Below, in pieces: positions 1 through 6,566 of a DNA stretch of 16,170 nucleotides. A program made the translations under genes and the position numbers. This DNA comes from UBA12151 sp964600645. Its GTDB lineage: Bacteria > Patescibacteriota > Minisyncoccia > Moranbacterales > UBA9337. Each line of letters starts with the position of its first letter. The stretch's first letter is position 1. The stretch lies in NCBI GenBank assembly GCA_964600645.1, contig CAZRJL010000021.1, forward strand, positions 1 through 16,170, in the 5' to 3' direction. The notes beneath the pieces were generated by a model. It was not told where the DNA came from and searched no databases. It was given only the letters and a program-made list of their open reading frames with translations.

Positions 1-63
1 ATTACTTACGAATTAAGCGGTATTCCATATAGGCAAACAAGTTACAATGACTGGAATATTTGA
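1..63 (+). CDS. C-terminal end of an unidentified upstream gene (partial)
   Basis: Frame 1 is open from the window edge to a TGA at 61-63 and reads ITYELSGIPYRQTSYNDWNI, a protein-like composition with no low-complexity bias. The other two + frames stop earlier, at 14-16 and 28-30. Only 20 residues are visible, so the product cannot be recognised. The glycan-synthesis genes downstream make an envelope-related gene possible, but this is inference from position only. Confidence 0.3.
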   Translation: MTYELSGIPYRQTSYNDWNI

Positions 64-120
64 GGATTTTAAAAAAGCTTAACTCTATTTAGTGAACTGG
101 TTTTTTGTTTCGAAAGGCGG

Positions 121-126
121 TATAAT
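121..126 (+). promoter_or_regulatory. Consensus -10 box (TATAAT) just upstream of the start at 134
   Basis: A perfect TATAAT lies 7 nt before the ATG at 134. A transcript starting the usual distance downstream would begin at or next to the A of the ATG, giving a leaderless or nearly leaderless mRNA. No good -35 box is visible at 17-nt spacing (97-103 reads CTGGTTT). Confidence 0.4.
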
Positions 127-133
127 TTTAGGT

Positions 134-277
134 ATGAATAAATACGAAAATCTATCCAAAGAAGAGTTTTTGAGGCTTGTTGAAAAACAGGAGGCTGAAT
201 TGGTGTCCAAGAAATATGAGTTGGTTTGGGATGGCGCGAGCGGGAGGCGGAGTAGGTGGTTTAAAATATGCGGATGA
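134..277 (+). pseudogene. Remnant resembling the N-terminus of an adenine-specific DNA methyltransferase
   Basis: The 47-residue product starts MNKYENLSKEEFLRLVEKQ and continues to KKYELVWD at about residues 26-33. This is the pattern by which many Mod-type DNA methyltransferases of CPR and other bacteria begin (a Lys-Tyr-Glu-Asn-Leu start, a charged helix, then KKYGLVWE). After KKYELVWD the similarity stops: the next residues are basic and Trp-rich and the frame ends at 277. Neither the catalytic DPPY motif nor the AdoMet-binding FxGxG motif is present. A longer reading from an ATG at 92 is possible, but the family-like start is at 134. I read it as a decayed or truncated gene; a genuine small protein cannot be excluded. 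Family assignment is from memory of the N-terminal pattern only. Confidence 0.4.
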
Positions 278-334
278 CAATAAAAAGGGATGGATGATTT
301 TGGAATTTCGATTTTATTGTGCGGTAACTCATTG

Positions 335-363
335 CTGGATTCCCGCCTACGCGGGAATGACAG
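335..363. repeat. Palindromic intergenic repeat of ATTCCC-N8-GGGAAT form
   Basis: A perfect inverted repeat ATTCCCGC-CTAC-GCGGGAAT occupies 339-358, flanked by CTGG on the left and GACAG on the right. Its 6+8+6 form matches the dRS3 type of repeat described in Neisseria and similar dispersed palindromes elsewhere. Read through in different frames it gives the well-known spurious peptides WIPAYAGMT and LDSRLRGND, a sign of repeat sequence rather than coding sequence. Confidence 0.75.
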
Positions 364-379
364 AGAAAGAATAAACCGG

Positions 380-403
380 AAATCGCCAATTTGGCGGTTT
401 TTT
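380..403 (+). terminator. Rho-independent terminator before the glycosyltransferase gene
   Basis: AAATCGCCA (380-388), loop ATT, TGGCGGTTT (392-400), then further T residues to 403. The stem has 9 pairs including one T-G wobble, with a 5-bp GC-rich core. It would end transcription from the upstream unit. It also shows that the open frame reaching back to 290 is not the true start of the next gene. Confidence 0.7.
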
Positions 404-411
404 GGTATACT
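403..411 (+). promoter_or_regulatory. Extended -10 promoter element (TGG-TATACT) for the first glycosyltransferase
   Basis: TG at 403-404, one spacer base, then TATACT at 406-411, forming an extended -10. The ATG at 419 follows 7 nt later, so the transcript would start at or beside the start codon. The element sits directly after the terminator at 380-403, as expected for a new transcription unit. Confidence 0.45.
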
Positions 412-418
412 TGGGGAT

Positions 419-1600
419 ATGGATGGAAATCAAGAAAATAATTTGTCAAATGATAAAGTCTTTCAAATCCCCCCTAGCCCCCCTTTTCCAAAGGGGGGGA
501 TTAGGATTGCTTTGGTGCATGATTATTTGGTTCAATATGGAGGCGCGGAAAGAGTACTGGATAGTTTTTGCGAACTTTTTCCCGAGGCTCCGATTTATAC
601 GATTGCATACGATAAAAAATTAATGCACGGACATTTTGAAGGAAAAGATATTCGAACTTCTTTTTTGCAAAAAATTCCTTTTGCGCGTAGTCGCCACAGA
701 GTATTTCCGGTTTTGATGCCGATGGCAATCGAACAGTTTGATTTTTCCGAGTATGACTTGGTTCTTTCTGATTCTTCCAGTTTTGCCAAGGGAATTATTA
801 CCGGTCCGGATACTCTGCATATTTGTTATATGCATACCCCGATGCGTTTTGCATGGGATGATTGCCAAAAATATACCCAAGATTTTTATTTCCCTGCATT
901 CATAAAGAAGCTGGTTCCCTTTTTTATGAACTATGTCCGCCTTTGGGACAGATCCAGTGCTGAGCGTCCGGACAAGATTATCGCCAATTCAAAATTTATT
1001 TCCAGAAGAATCAAGAAATATTACAAAAGGGAAACAGTAGTCATTAATCCTCCAGTGAGCGTGAATAATTTTTATGTGAGCAAAAAGCAAGAAGATTATT
1101 TTTTGTTGGTGGGTAGAATGATGATTTACAAAAGATTTGATATTGTCATCGAAGCTTTCAAGCAATTAGGATTGAAATTAAAAATTATCGGTAGAGGACC
1201 GGACGCGGAAAGATTGAAAAAAATGGCCGAGGGATATGAAAATATTGAATTTCTCGGTAGACTTTCCGATAAACAATTGGTTGACTATTATTCGCGATGC
1301 CAAGCGTTTATTTTTCCGCAAGAAGAAGATTTCGGCATTACGGCGATTGAGGCGATGGCATCGGGAAGACCGCTAGTTGCATATCGCGGCGGAGATATTC
1401 CCGAGCATATGGAGGAGGGCAAGAGTGGAATATTTTTTGACAAACAATCTCCCGAAGCGATTGTGGAGGCGGTGGAAAAATTCAAAAAACAATGTTTTGA
1501 CGGAGAATACATTCGCAATCAAGTCCTCAAATTTGATTGTGAAATTTTCAAGGGTAAAATTAAAGAATATATCGAAAGTGAAATATTAAAAAGCTTATAA
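419..1600 (+). CDS. GT4-family glycosyltransferase (WbaZ-like)
   Basis: The 393-aa product is a GT-B fold retaining glycosyltransferase, family GT4, predicted to transfer a sugar from a nucleotide-sugar donor during surface polysaccharide synthesis at the cytoplasmic membrane. The family start is visible as IRIALVHDYLVQYGGAERVLD from residue 28. CYMHTPMRFAWD follows in the N-terminal domain, and the donor-binding E-x7-E motif is EEDFGITAIEAM near residues 302-313. The open frame extends back to 290, but a terminator lies at 380-403, so ATG 419 is chosen; it is preceded by an extended -10 and no clear RBS. Residues 1-27 are not family sequence: residues ~17-27 (IPPSPPFPKGG) are the translation of a palindromic repeat at 467-500. 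An ATT at 500 occupies the place where relatives have ATG. No close downstream partner (91-nt gap to the Wzz-like gene). Confidence 0.9.
   Translation: MDGNQENNLSNDKVFQIPPSPPFPKGGIRIALVHDYLVQYGGAERVLDSFCELFPEAPIYTIAYDKKLMHGHFEGKDIRTSFLQKIPFARSRHRVFPVLMPMAIEQFDFSEYDLVLSDSSSFAKGIITGPDTLHICYMHTPMRFAWDDCQKYTQDFYFPAFIKKLVPFFMNYVRLWDRSSAERPDKIIANSKFISRRIKKYYKRETVVINPPVSVNNFYVSKKQEDYFLLVGRMMIYKRFDIVIEAFKQLGLKLKIIGRGPDAERLKKMAEGYENIEFLGRLSDKQLVDYYSRCQAFIFPQEEDFGITAIEAMASGRPLVAYRGGDIPEHMEEGKSGIFFDKQSPEAIVEAVEKFKKQCFDGEYIRNQVLKFDCEIFKGKIKEYIESEILKSL
467..502. repeat. C-rich/G-rich palindromic repeat at the 5' end of the glycosyltransferase gene
   Basis: CCCCCCTTT (478-486), loop TCC, AAAGGGGGG (490-498): a 9-bp perfect stem, with a second CCCCCC block at 469-474 that can pair with the same G run. 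The right edge GGGATTAG abuts the first conserved codons of the glycosyltransferase. Repeats of this form are common intergenic palindromes in bacteria, and their translation PPSPPFxKGG often appears at wrongly extended protein ends. Confidence 0.7.
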
Positions 1601-1691
1601 TATAAAAAAGATTTATTATTAGGGATTAAATTGAAGTCTGGTAAAGGGTGTTTATATGTGATATATTAATTAAAAAATAATGCAAATTTTT

Positions 1692-2285
1692 ATGGAATTG
1701 AAAGAATACATTGCTATTTTTAGAAAAAATGTTCGATTTTTCCTGTCGGTTGTTTTTGTTTTTTTGATTGCCGGCGGAGTTTATTATCAATATGCGCCAA
1801 AAAAATATGCGGCAGTGATGGATTTGAATATTACGCGCGCCGGACAAGTGGAAAACAAAGAATATGATTATGATGGATTTTATCGCTTGCAGGCTGATGA
1901 AAAGTTCGCGGAAACTGTTGTTTGGTGGTTGGGATCGCCTCGAATTGCAAAAGAAATATGTCGCTTGGCGGAGGTTTCGCAATGTCCGGCAAGTTATGAG
2001 GCTAAAAAACTATCCTCCCAATATTTGCAAGTAAGTTTTTCTCCGAAAAATTCTGAGGATGCGGAAAAAATCGCCCGATCATTAGTGGAAGTTCTTGGTG
2101 GCGAGACATCGAATTTGAATTTGAAACAGAAGAAGGTTGATTGGTTTGAAGTTCAGGGAAATTTACCTGATGTGCAAGAAGCAAAAATCGGCCTAGGTAA
2201 GTTATTGGCGGGCGCCTTTTTTTTAGGGTGTTTTTTTGGATTTTGGGTGGTTTTGGGTAGGCATTATTTTGCTAAAAATGTATGA
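1692..2285 (+). CDS. Wzz-like chain-length determinant / polysaccharide co-polymerase
   Basis: The 197-aa protein has the two-membrane-helix plan of Wzz-type chain-length regulators. A short N-terminal segment MELKEYIAIFRKN is followed by a helix at ~15-33, then a ~135-residue extracytoplasmic part, then a second helix at ~170-187 and a short basic tail. The opening 'LKEYIAIFRKNVRFFL' is typical of the Wzz domain. The outer domain is shorter than in most Wzz proteins (about 300 residues), and no C-terminal tyrosine-kinase domain is present. ATG 1692 is preferred over ATG 1680 because the family pattern begins there; neither has a good RBS. A TATATT at 1662-1667 could be a -10. Its TGA overlaps the next ATG (ATGA at 2282-2285), so translation is probably coupled to the following glycosyltransferase. 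Role in chain length is inferred from family and context. Confidence 0.75.
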   Translation: MELKEYIAIFRKNVRFFLSVVFVFLIAGGVYYQYAPKKYAAVMDLNITRAGQVENKEYDYDGFYRLQADEKFAETVVWWLGSPRIAKEICRLAEVSQCPASYEAKKLSSQYLQVSFSPKNSEDAEKIARSLVEVLGGETSNLNLKQKKVDWFEVQGNLPDVQEAKIGLGKLLAGAFFLGCFFGFWVVLGRHYFAKNV

Positions 2286-3433
2286 AAATCGGCGTTGACG
2301 TGCGGTGTTTTTCGGAGGGAAAGCTCACGGGCGTGGAAGAATATGCCAAAAGGTTATTGCAAGAGATTTTTCTTCGAGATAAGAAAAATAAATACATCCT
2401 TTTTTTTAATTCATGGAAAAAATCCACGATTGATTTTTCGTGGGCGACAAAATATCCGAATGTGAAATTGAAAACTTTTCGCTTTCCGAATAAGCTGATA
2501 AATTTTCTTTTTTGGTATCTGCGTTGGCCGAAAATAGATAAAATACTCGGAGGGACGGATATATTTTTTATGCCAAATATGAATTTTTCTGCGATTTCCA
2601 AAAAAGCGAAAACTCTTTTGACAGTGCATGATCTTTCCTTTGAATACTATGGGGAAACTTTTTCCGTTAAGCGCAGATTATGGCATTGGTTTATTAATTT
2701 GCGCGCTATGGCAAAAAAAGCAAAGCACGTTATTGCAATTTCACAATCGACAAAAGAGGATTTGGGAGTAATGTATGGAATCAAGGATAAGCGGATGAGA
2801 AATATTCCCAGCGCGATTCCGGACAGTTTTTCTCAAATGAATCGCAATGATTGGAAATTGATTGAAATTAAGGAAAAATACAAATTGCCGTTCAAATTTA
2901 TTCTTTTTTTGGGAACAATCGAACCGAGAAAAAATATTTCCGCGTTAGTGAGGGCGTATGATCTTTTGCGCGAAGAATCGCGGGAAAAATTTGAAGATTA
3001 TAAATTGGTAATTGCCGGATCAAATGGATGGAAATATGGGGAAATTTTCAGGACAATTAGAAAATCCAAATTTCGCAAAGACATTATTCTGACCGGATTT
3101 ATTGATGATAATGACAAGCCGGCATTATATAATCTGGCTTCGGTTTTTGTCTATCCTTCGCTCTTTGAGGGATTCGGTTTCCCGCCTTTGGAAGCGGCCA
3201 AATGCGGAACGCCGGTGATTGTTTCCAATAACTCTTCTTTTCCTGAAGTAGTCGGAAAAGGCGGAATTATGATTGATCCGCATAAGTCCGAGGAAATATT
3301 TTTAGCGCTTCGTGAAATCCTTTTGAGTCGTGCTTTGCAAGAAAATCTCAAACAACAAGGTCTTCGCCACGCAATGAAATTCAGTTGGGAACAAACAGCA
3401 AAATTATTTTTGAAAATGGTTAAAGAGATATAA
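2282..3433 (+). CDS. GT4-family glycosyltransferase
   Basis: The 383-aa protein begins MKIGVDVRCFSEGKLTGVEEY, the usual N-terminal strand and glycine-rich loop of GT4 enzymes acting in mannose/rhamnose-type surface glycans. The C-terminal domain holds FILFLGTIEPRKNISALVRAY and the donor-binding motif E-GFGFPPLE, with the two glutamates near residues 296 and 304, followed by CGTPVIVSNNSSFPEVVG. Length is normal for the family and no membrane helix is needed. It overlaps the Wzz-like gene by 4 nt and ends 9 nt before the permease gene, so the three are almost certainly one operon. The sugar donor and acceptor cannot be told from sequence. Confidence 0.93.
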   Translation: MKIGVDVRCFSEGKLTGVEEYAKRLLQEIFLRDKKNKYILFFNSWKKSTIDFSWATKYPNVKLKTFRFPNKLINFLFWYLRWPKIDKILGGTDIFFMPNMNFSAISKKAKTLLTVHDLSFEYYGETFSVKRRLWHWFINLRAMAKKAKHVIAISQSTKEDLGVMYGIKDKRMRNIPSAIPDSFSQMNRNDWKLIEIKEKYKLPFKFILFLGTIEPRKNISALVRAYDLLREESREKFEDYKLVIAGSNGWKYGEIFRTIRKSKFRKDIILTGFIDDNDKPALYNLASVFVYPSLFEGFGFPPLEAAKCGTPVIVSNNSSFPEVVGKGGIMIDPHKSEEIFLALREILLSRALQENLKQQGLRHAMKFSWEQTAKLFLKMVKEI

Positions 3434-3442
3434 AAGAAGAAT

Positions 3443-4696
3443 ATGCAAGAAATTTTAGTTTCAATTAAGTTGGCGGCACGAAATCTTCGTTCAAATATTG
3501 GCAGAACGATTTTGTCTTTGACCGGAATTGTAATTGGCGTGGCGGCGGTGATAGTTGTTTTGTCGTTGGGAGCGGGACTCAAAAATTTCGTATTCGGACA
3601 GATTGAATCTTTTGGCAGTGATATTATCGAGGTTGAAGTAAAGGTTCCGAATGTTTCCAAAACATCCACGCAAAATGCCGGAGGAATTGCCGGCGGAACG
3701 GTAATAACTACGCTCAAAGCTAAAGACGCGGAGGAGATTTCCGAATTGAGCAATATTCAATCTTGGTACGCGGGAATAATCAGTCAGCAATTGGCAAGCT
3801 ACCAACGAGAAAACAAGCAGTTGATTATTTTTGGCGCTACGGCGGGAGTTTTTGAAGTGGATGAAAAAGTGGAAATTGAATCTGGAATAATATTTTCACA
3901 AGAGGATGATGATAATCTCAAACAAGTCGTTGTTTTGGGAAGTGAAGTAAAAAAGACTTTTTTCGGAGAAGATGAGGCGGTAGGAAAAATGATAAAAATA
4001 AAAAATCAGAGTTATCGGGTTGTCGGGGTTTTGAAAGAAAGGGGCTTGGTGGGATTTTTCAATTTCGATGATATTATATATATGCCACTGCAAACACTGC
4101 AAAAAAAGATAATGGGAATTGATCATATCCAGTTTGCAATTTTCAAACTTAAAAATACCGAACTTACAAACTTGACTGTTTCCGAGGCGACAGCAATTAT
4201 GCGGGACCGGCATGATATCGATGATCCGGATGATGATGATTTTGCGGTAAGTTCAATCGAAGAATTTCGGGTCATTTTGGATAAAGTTTTTTTGATAATA
4301 AATATTTTACTTTTGGCGCTTACTTCCATTTCGCTGGTTGTTGGAGGGGTGGGGATTATGAATGTTATGTATGTTTCTATTACTGAAAGAACGGCTGAGA
4401 TTGGACTGCGCAAAGCGGTGGGAGCGAAAAAATCCGATGTTTTGAAGCAATTTCTTTTTGAGTCGATATTTTTGACTTTGTTGGGAGGAATTGTTGGAAT
4501 AGGATTAGGTTTGGCGCTTTCTTGGCTAGCGACTTATATGGCATCCCGCTTTGGACTTGTGGTTGAGTTTCAGGTTGAGGCAAACTCTTTGTTGATAGCG
4601 GGGATTTTCTCTTTGATAACTGGAATTATTTTCGGGTTATATCCGGCGAGAAAAGGAGCGGATTTGAGTCCGATGGAAGCACTGAGAAAAGAATAA
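3443..4696 (+). CDS. MacB/FtsX-family ABC transporter permease
   Basis: The 417-aa protein has the MacB plan. An N-terminal helix (~22-44, LSLTGIVIGVAAVIVVLSLG) follows the cytoplasmic start MQEILVSIKLAARNLRSN. A periplasmic-type MacB_PCD domain runs to ~280. The FtsX domain has three helices at ~285-310, 343-366 and 383-403. The segment TERTAEIGLRKAVGAKKSDV between helices 2 and 3 is the coupling loop that contacts the ATPase, and the end YPARKGADLSPMEALRKE is typical. Members export lipoproteins, peptides or drugs, or act as mechanotransmitters with an ATPase such as MacB/LolD. No ATPase gene is adjacent here, so the partner must be encoded elsewhere. It starts 9 nt after the glycosyltransferase with a weak AGAAGA upstream. 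Confidence 0.93.
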   Translation: MQEILVSIKLAARNLRSNIGRTILSLTGIVIGVAAVIVVLSLGAGLKNFVFGQIESFGSDIIEVEVKVPNVSKTSTQNAGGIAGGTVITTLKAKDAEEISELSNIQSWYAGIISQQLASYQRENKQLIIFGATAGVFEVDEKVEIESGIIFSQEDDDNLKQVVVLGSEVKKTFFGEDEAVGKMIKIKNQSYRVVGVLKERGLVGFFNFDDIIYMPLQTLQKKIMGIDHIQFAIFKLKNTELTNLTVSEATAIMRDRHDIDDPDDDDFAVSSIEEFRVILDKVFLIINILLLALTSISLVVGGVGIMNVMYVSITERTAEIGLRKAVGAKKSDVLKQFLFESIFLTLLGGIVGIGLGLALSWLATYMASRFGLVVEFQVEANSLLIAGIFSLITGIIFGLYPARKGADLSPMEALRKE

Positions 4697-4743
4697 ATGC
4701 AAGGGATGAACTATTAATGGCATAAAAACGTAATATGTCAATA

Positions 4744-4772
4744 TTGCGCTATATTTTCTTGATTGCTATACT
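4744..4772 (+). promoter_or_regulatory. Promoter for the 4805 gene
   Basis: TTGCGC at 4744-4749 (-35) and TATACT at 4767-4772 (-10) with a 17-nt spacer. The -10 is preceded by TGC at 4764-4766, an extended -10. The start codon is 32 nt downstream. It separates the 4805 gene from the glycan operon. Confidence 0.55.
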
Positions 4773-4804
4773 GGGTAAAAGAAATTTAATTTTTTAAAAA
4801 ATAT

Positions 4805-5158
4805 ATGGAAACTGAAACGGAGAAAAAAAGTTTTGATGTTCGAGAGAGAGCCAGGAATTTAATAAGTGATCGAAGATTCGAGTTGGCACTTTTTTTGATT
4901 CTTGGATTTTTACTCGGAATAATGTTGAAAATAGAGGCTTCCAAAAAATTGACTATCGGATTTGATGATTATTTGGTGGAGGCGGTTGAAAGTGAAATAG
5001 ATATAAATCAGATTCAGAGAAATGCGATTGAGGAACAGAAGGTCGCGCAGGAAGAGCAAAAAAAGGCTTTACAGGATCAGCAAGAGAATGCCGATCAGCA
5101 AAATCAAAATGGGAATAGCAGCGAACAAGAATGCGAAGGTGATTCATGTGAACAATAG
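4805..5158 (+). CDS. Small single-pass membrane protein with a Gln-rich coiled-coil tail, unknown function
   Basis: I do not recognise a named family. The 117-aa product has a charged cytoplasmic start (METETEKKSFDVRERARNL) and one membrane helix at ~25-42. A short conserved-looking stretch KKLTIGFDDYLVE follows, then a helical, Glu/Gln-rich region (~68-105: EEQKVAQEEQKKALQDQQ) that should form a coiled coil. It ends SEQECEGDSCEQ, with cysteines at about 109 and 114. The tail is predicted to lie outside the membrane. It precedes the two-thioredoxin-domain protein by 51 nt, so the cysteine pair may be a substrate or partner of that protein, though this is inference. It has its own promoter at 4744-4772. 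Confidence 0.75.
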   Translation: METETEKKSFDVRERARNLISDRRFELALFLILGFLLGIMLKIEASKKLTIGFDDYLVEAVESEIDINQIQRNAIEEQKVAQEEQKKALQDQQENADQQNQNGNSSEQECEGDSCEQ

Positions 5159-5160
5159 GG

Positions 5161-5166
5161 TATAAT
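5161..5166 (+). promoter_or_regulatory. Consensus -10 box (TATAAT) upstream of the thioredoxin-fold gene
   Basis: A perfect TATAAT overlaps the end of the preceding gene and lies 43 nt before the ATG at 5210. No matching -35 is apparent at 17-nt spacing, so it may be a weak internal promoter within a two-gene unit. Confidence 0.35.
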
Positions 5167-5209
5167 AGTAAAAGTTTATTCGTAATAATAAAAAATAACA
5201 AAAAATATT

Positions 5210-6304
5210 ATGGAAGAAGAAAAGATTGTAAATGAAGCTTCGATAGAAAACTCGACCGAAGTCGATCAAGCGGAAGAAGCTTGCGAATGCGGAGGAGATA
5301 AAAAGAAAATCAAAAATTTAATTGCACTTTCCATCTTGTTGGCGGGTTTGCTGATCGGAAGTCTTTTTGTCGATTTCGGACAATTGATCAAAGGAGGAGG
5401 AATCTCTCAGCGAGTTCTTGATGAAAAAGATGTTTTTACTCTTAATGATAAAACATGGGTTGCGTATGAAGAGCCTATTATTAATGTTAAAGTTGTTAAC
5501 GATGATTCTTGTGAAAATTGCAAAGCGGATGATTTCCTGCTTCAGCTTCGAAGCGCTTTGCCAACAATTTCCATTTCATCTGTGGCGTTTGATTCTGAAG
5601 AGGGAAAGAAATTGATCGGAGATTTCAAAATCAAGACGCTTCCCGCTTTTGTTTTTGAAAAAAATATTGAAAATACCGGACTTTTTGGACAAGCATCGGC
5701 TATTTTCAAAAAAGAAGGGGAAATGTATTCAATTGACACCGCTCAAATTGGAGTTCCGGCCGGAAAATATTTAGAGCTTCCACAAATCAAAGAAGGGGAT
5801 ATCGTTGTTGGTCCGAAAGACGCCAAAGTTACTTTGATTGAATTTTCCGATTTTCAATGTCCTTATTGTCAAAAATTTCAAGAGTCGATTGATCAAATAT
5901 TGAAAGAATATGGAGATAGGATTACTTTCGCGTACAAACAACTTCCTCTTGTGTCAATTCATCCCAACGCAATGAATGCGGCACTGGCTTCGGAATGCGC
6001 TAATGAACAAGGAAAGTTTTTGGAATATTCCGGAAAACTTTTTTCCGAACAAGCGGCTTGGAGCAAGGAAGCGGGGGTTTCAAGGTTTAAAGTTTATGCT
6101 TCCCAGCTAGGGCTTAATTCTGGTGAATTTGGAAAATGTTTGGATGAAAAGAAATTTCAAGAAAAGATTAATGCGGATGTAGCGGAGGCACAGGCTTTCG
6201 GGATTTCAGGGACACCGGCGTTGTTTATCAATGATCAATTCCAACCGGGAGTTGTTTCTTTCGAGGCGATGAAAGAAATCATAGATGAACAATTGGCGAA
6301 ATAA
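5210..6304 (+). CDS. Membrane-anchored DsbA-like protein with two thioredoxin folds
   Basis: The 364-aa protein has a cytoplasmic tail with a CECGG cluster (residues 25-29), a membrane helix at ~37-54, then two thioredoxin folds outside the membrane. The first (~80-165) carries CENC at 101-104 and a probable cis-proline TLPA at residue 145. The second (~185-362) is a DsbA/thioredoxin_4 domain with FSDFQCPYCQKF, CPYC at 217-220, and the cis-proline motif GTPALFIN with Pro336. DsbA-like proteins oxidise or isomerise thiols in exported proteins. Most single-gene relatives have only the second domain, so the first, with its own CxxC, may relay electrons or act on a separate substrate. A CPYC active site and anchored form resemble the BdbD/DsbA-like proteins of Gram-positive and CPR bacteria. 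No DsbB/VKOR-type partner is visible nearby. Oxidase versus isomerase cannot be decided. Confidence 0.9.
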   Translation: MEEEKIVNEASIENSTEVDQAEEACECGGDKKKIKNLIALSILLAGLLIGSLFVDFGQLIKGGGISQRVLDEKDVFTLNDKTWVAYEEPIINVKVVNDDSCENCKADDFLLQLRSALPTISISSVAFDSEEGKKLIGDFKIKTLPAFVFEKNIENTGLFGQASAIFKKEGEMYSIDTAQIGVPAGKYLELPQIKEGDIVVGPKDAKVTLIEFSDFQCPYCQKFQESIDQILKEYGDRITFAYKQLPLVSIHPNAMNAALASECANEQGKFLEYSGKLFSEQAAWSKEAGVSRFKVYASQLGLNSGEFGKCLDEKKFQEKINADVAEAQAFGISGTPALFINDQFQPGVVSFEAMKEIIDEQLAK

Positions 6305-6329
6305 TGCGTTCAATAAGTATTAGGAAGTC

Positions 6330-6357
6330 TTGACTTTATTAGTAGATAAGTTATTCT
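6330..6357 (+). promoter_or_regulatory. Promoter of the leader transcript
   Basis: TTGACT at 6330-6335 and TATTCT at 6352-6357 with a 16-nt spacer. Transcription would start near 6364, just ahead of the leader ORF at 6367, and run to the terminator at 6466-6497, giving a short RNA of about 135 nt. Confidence 0.5.
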
Positions 6358-6366
6358 GAAGTAGCT

Positions 6367-6447
6367 ATGAATAAGATGCAAACAACAAATTGGTTTTTCT
6401 TTTTCTTCTTTACTGGGCAAAGAAGGCCGATTTGTTTTTGTGGATAA
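6367..6447 (+). CDS. Phenylalanine-rich leader peptide of an attenuator
   Basis: A 26-codon ORF (ATG 6367, TAA 6445-6447) reads MNKMQTTNWFFFFFF then TGQRRPICFCG. Six Phe codons in a row occupy 6394-6411, directly after Trp. Run-of-one-amino-acid leader ORFs such as pheL, trpL and hisL sense charging of the corresponding tRNA by ribosome stalling. The Phe run overlaps an RNA segment (6384-6411) able to pair with 6419-6436, and the stop codon lies just beyond that segment, as the classic mechanism requires. The ORF is too short for homology to be decisive; the call rests on the Phe run together with the alternative hairpins and the terminator. No clear Shine-Dalgarno is seen. Confidence 0.6.
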   Translation: MNKMQTTNWFFFFFFTGQRRPICFCG

Positions 6448-6497
6448 GTTCAATACTTCTCAGAAAAAACAAGCCGGTCTTCGGACCGGCTTGTTTT
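6384..6497 (+). promoter_or_regulatory. Attenuator: mutually exclusive protector, antiterminator and terminator hairpins
   Basis: Segment 1 (AACAAATTGG 6384-6393, plus CTTCTTT 6405-6411) pairs with segment 2 (AAAGAAG 6419-6425, CCGATTTGTT 6427-6436). Segment 2 (6425-6439) can instead pair with segment 3 (6465-6479): 14 of 15 positions pair, counting two wobbles, the only mismatch being 6430/6474. Segment 3 with segment 4 (6484-6497) forms the terminator. If a ribosome stalls on the Phe codons, segment 1 is masked, 2:3 forms and transcription reads through. If it reaches the stop codon, 2 is masked and the terminator forms. This is textbook attenuation logic; the pairings were read directly from the sequence by eye. 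Confidence 0.6.
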
Positions 6498-6500
6498 GTT
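6466..6500 (+). terminator. Strong rho-independent terminator with UUCG tetraloop
   Basis: AAAACAAGCCGGTC (6466-6479), loop TTCG (6480-6483), GACCGGCTTGTTTT (6484-6497): a perfect 14-bp stem closed by a stable UUCG loop and followed by a T-rich stretch (GTTCTTTTTATT). It is both the terminator arm of the Phe attenuator and the first terminator after the thioredoxin-fold gene. Confidence 0.92.
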
Positions 6501-6566
6501 CTTTTTATTGTGCATCCAGGAATACAATTATTTCCGCGGTGTAGATTTCATGAAAAAATATACCAT

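Noticed and set aside
290..418. The glycosyltransferase frame extended upstream to 290
   Set aside because: This part runs through a palindromic repeat (335-363) and a terminator (380-403), and its translation LDSRLRGND is the known spurious product of that repeat.
177..449. Short ORFs on both strands around the first palindrome (177-374 plus, 261-449 minus)
   Set aside because: They contain WIPAYAGMT and CHSRVGGNP, which are translations of the palindromic repeat, and have no coding features.
3151..3753. 200-aa minus-strand ORF opposite the glycosyltransferase/permease junction
   Set aside because: It is antisense to two clear genes with strong family motifs and has a low-complexity Ser/Pro/Ile composition typical of shadow frames.
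6384..6500. T-box riboswitch instead of a peptide attenuator
   Set aside because: No T-box bulge sequence or specifier stem is visible, while the Phe-run ORF and competing hairpins fit ribosome-mediated attenuation.
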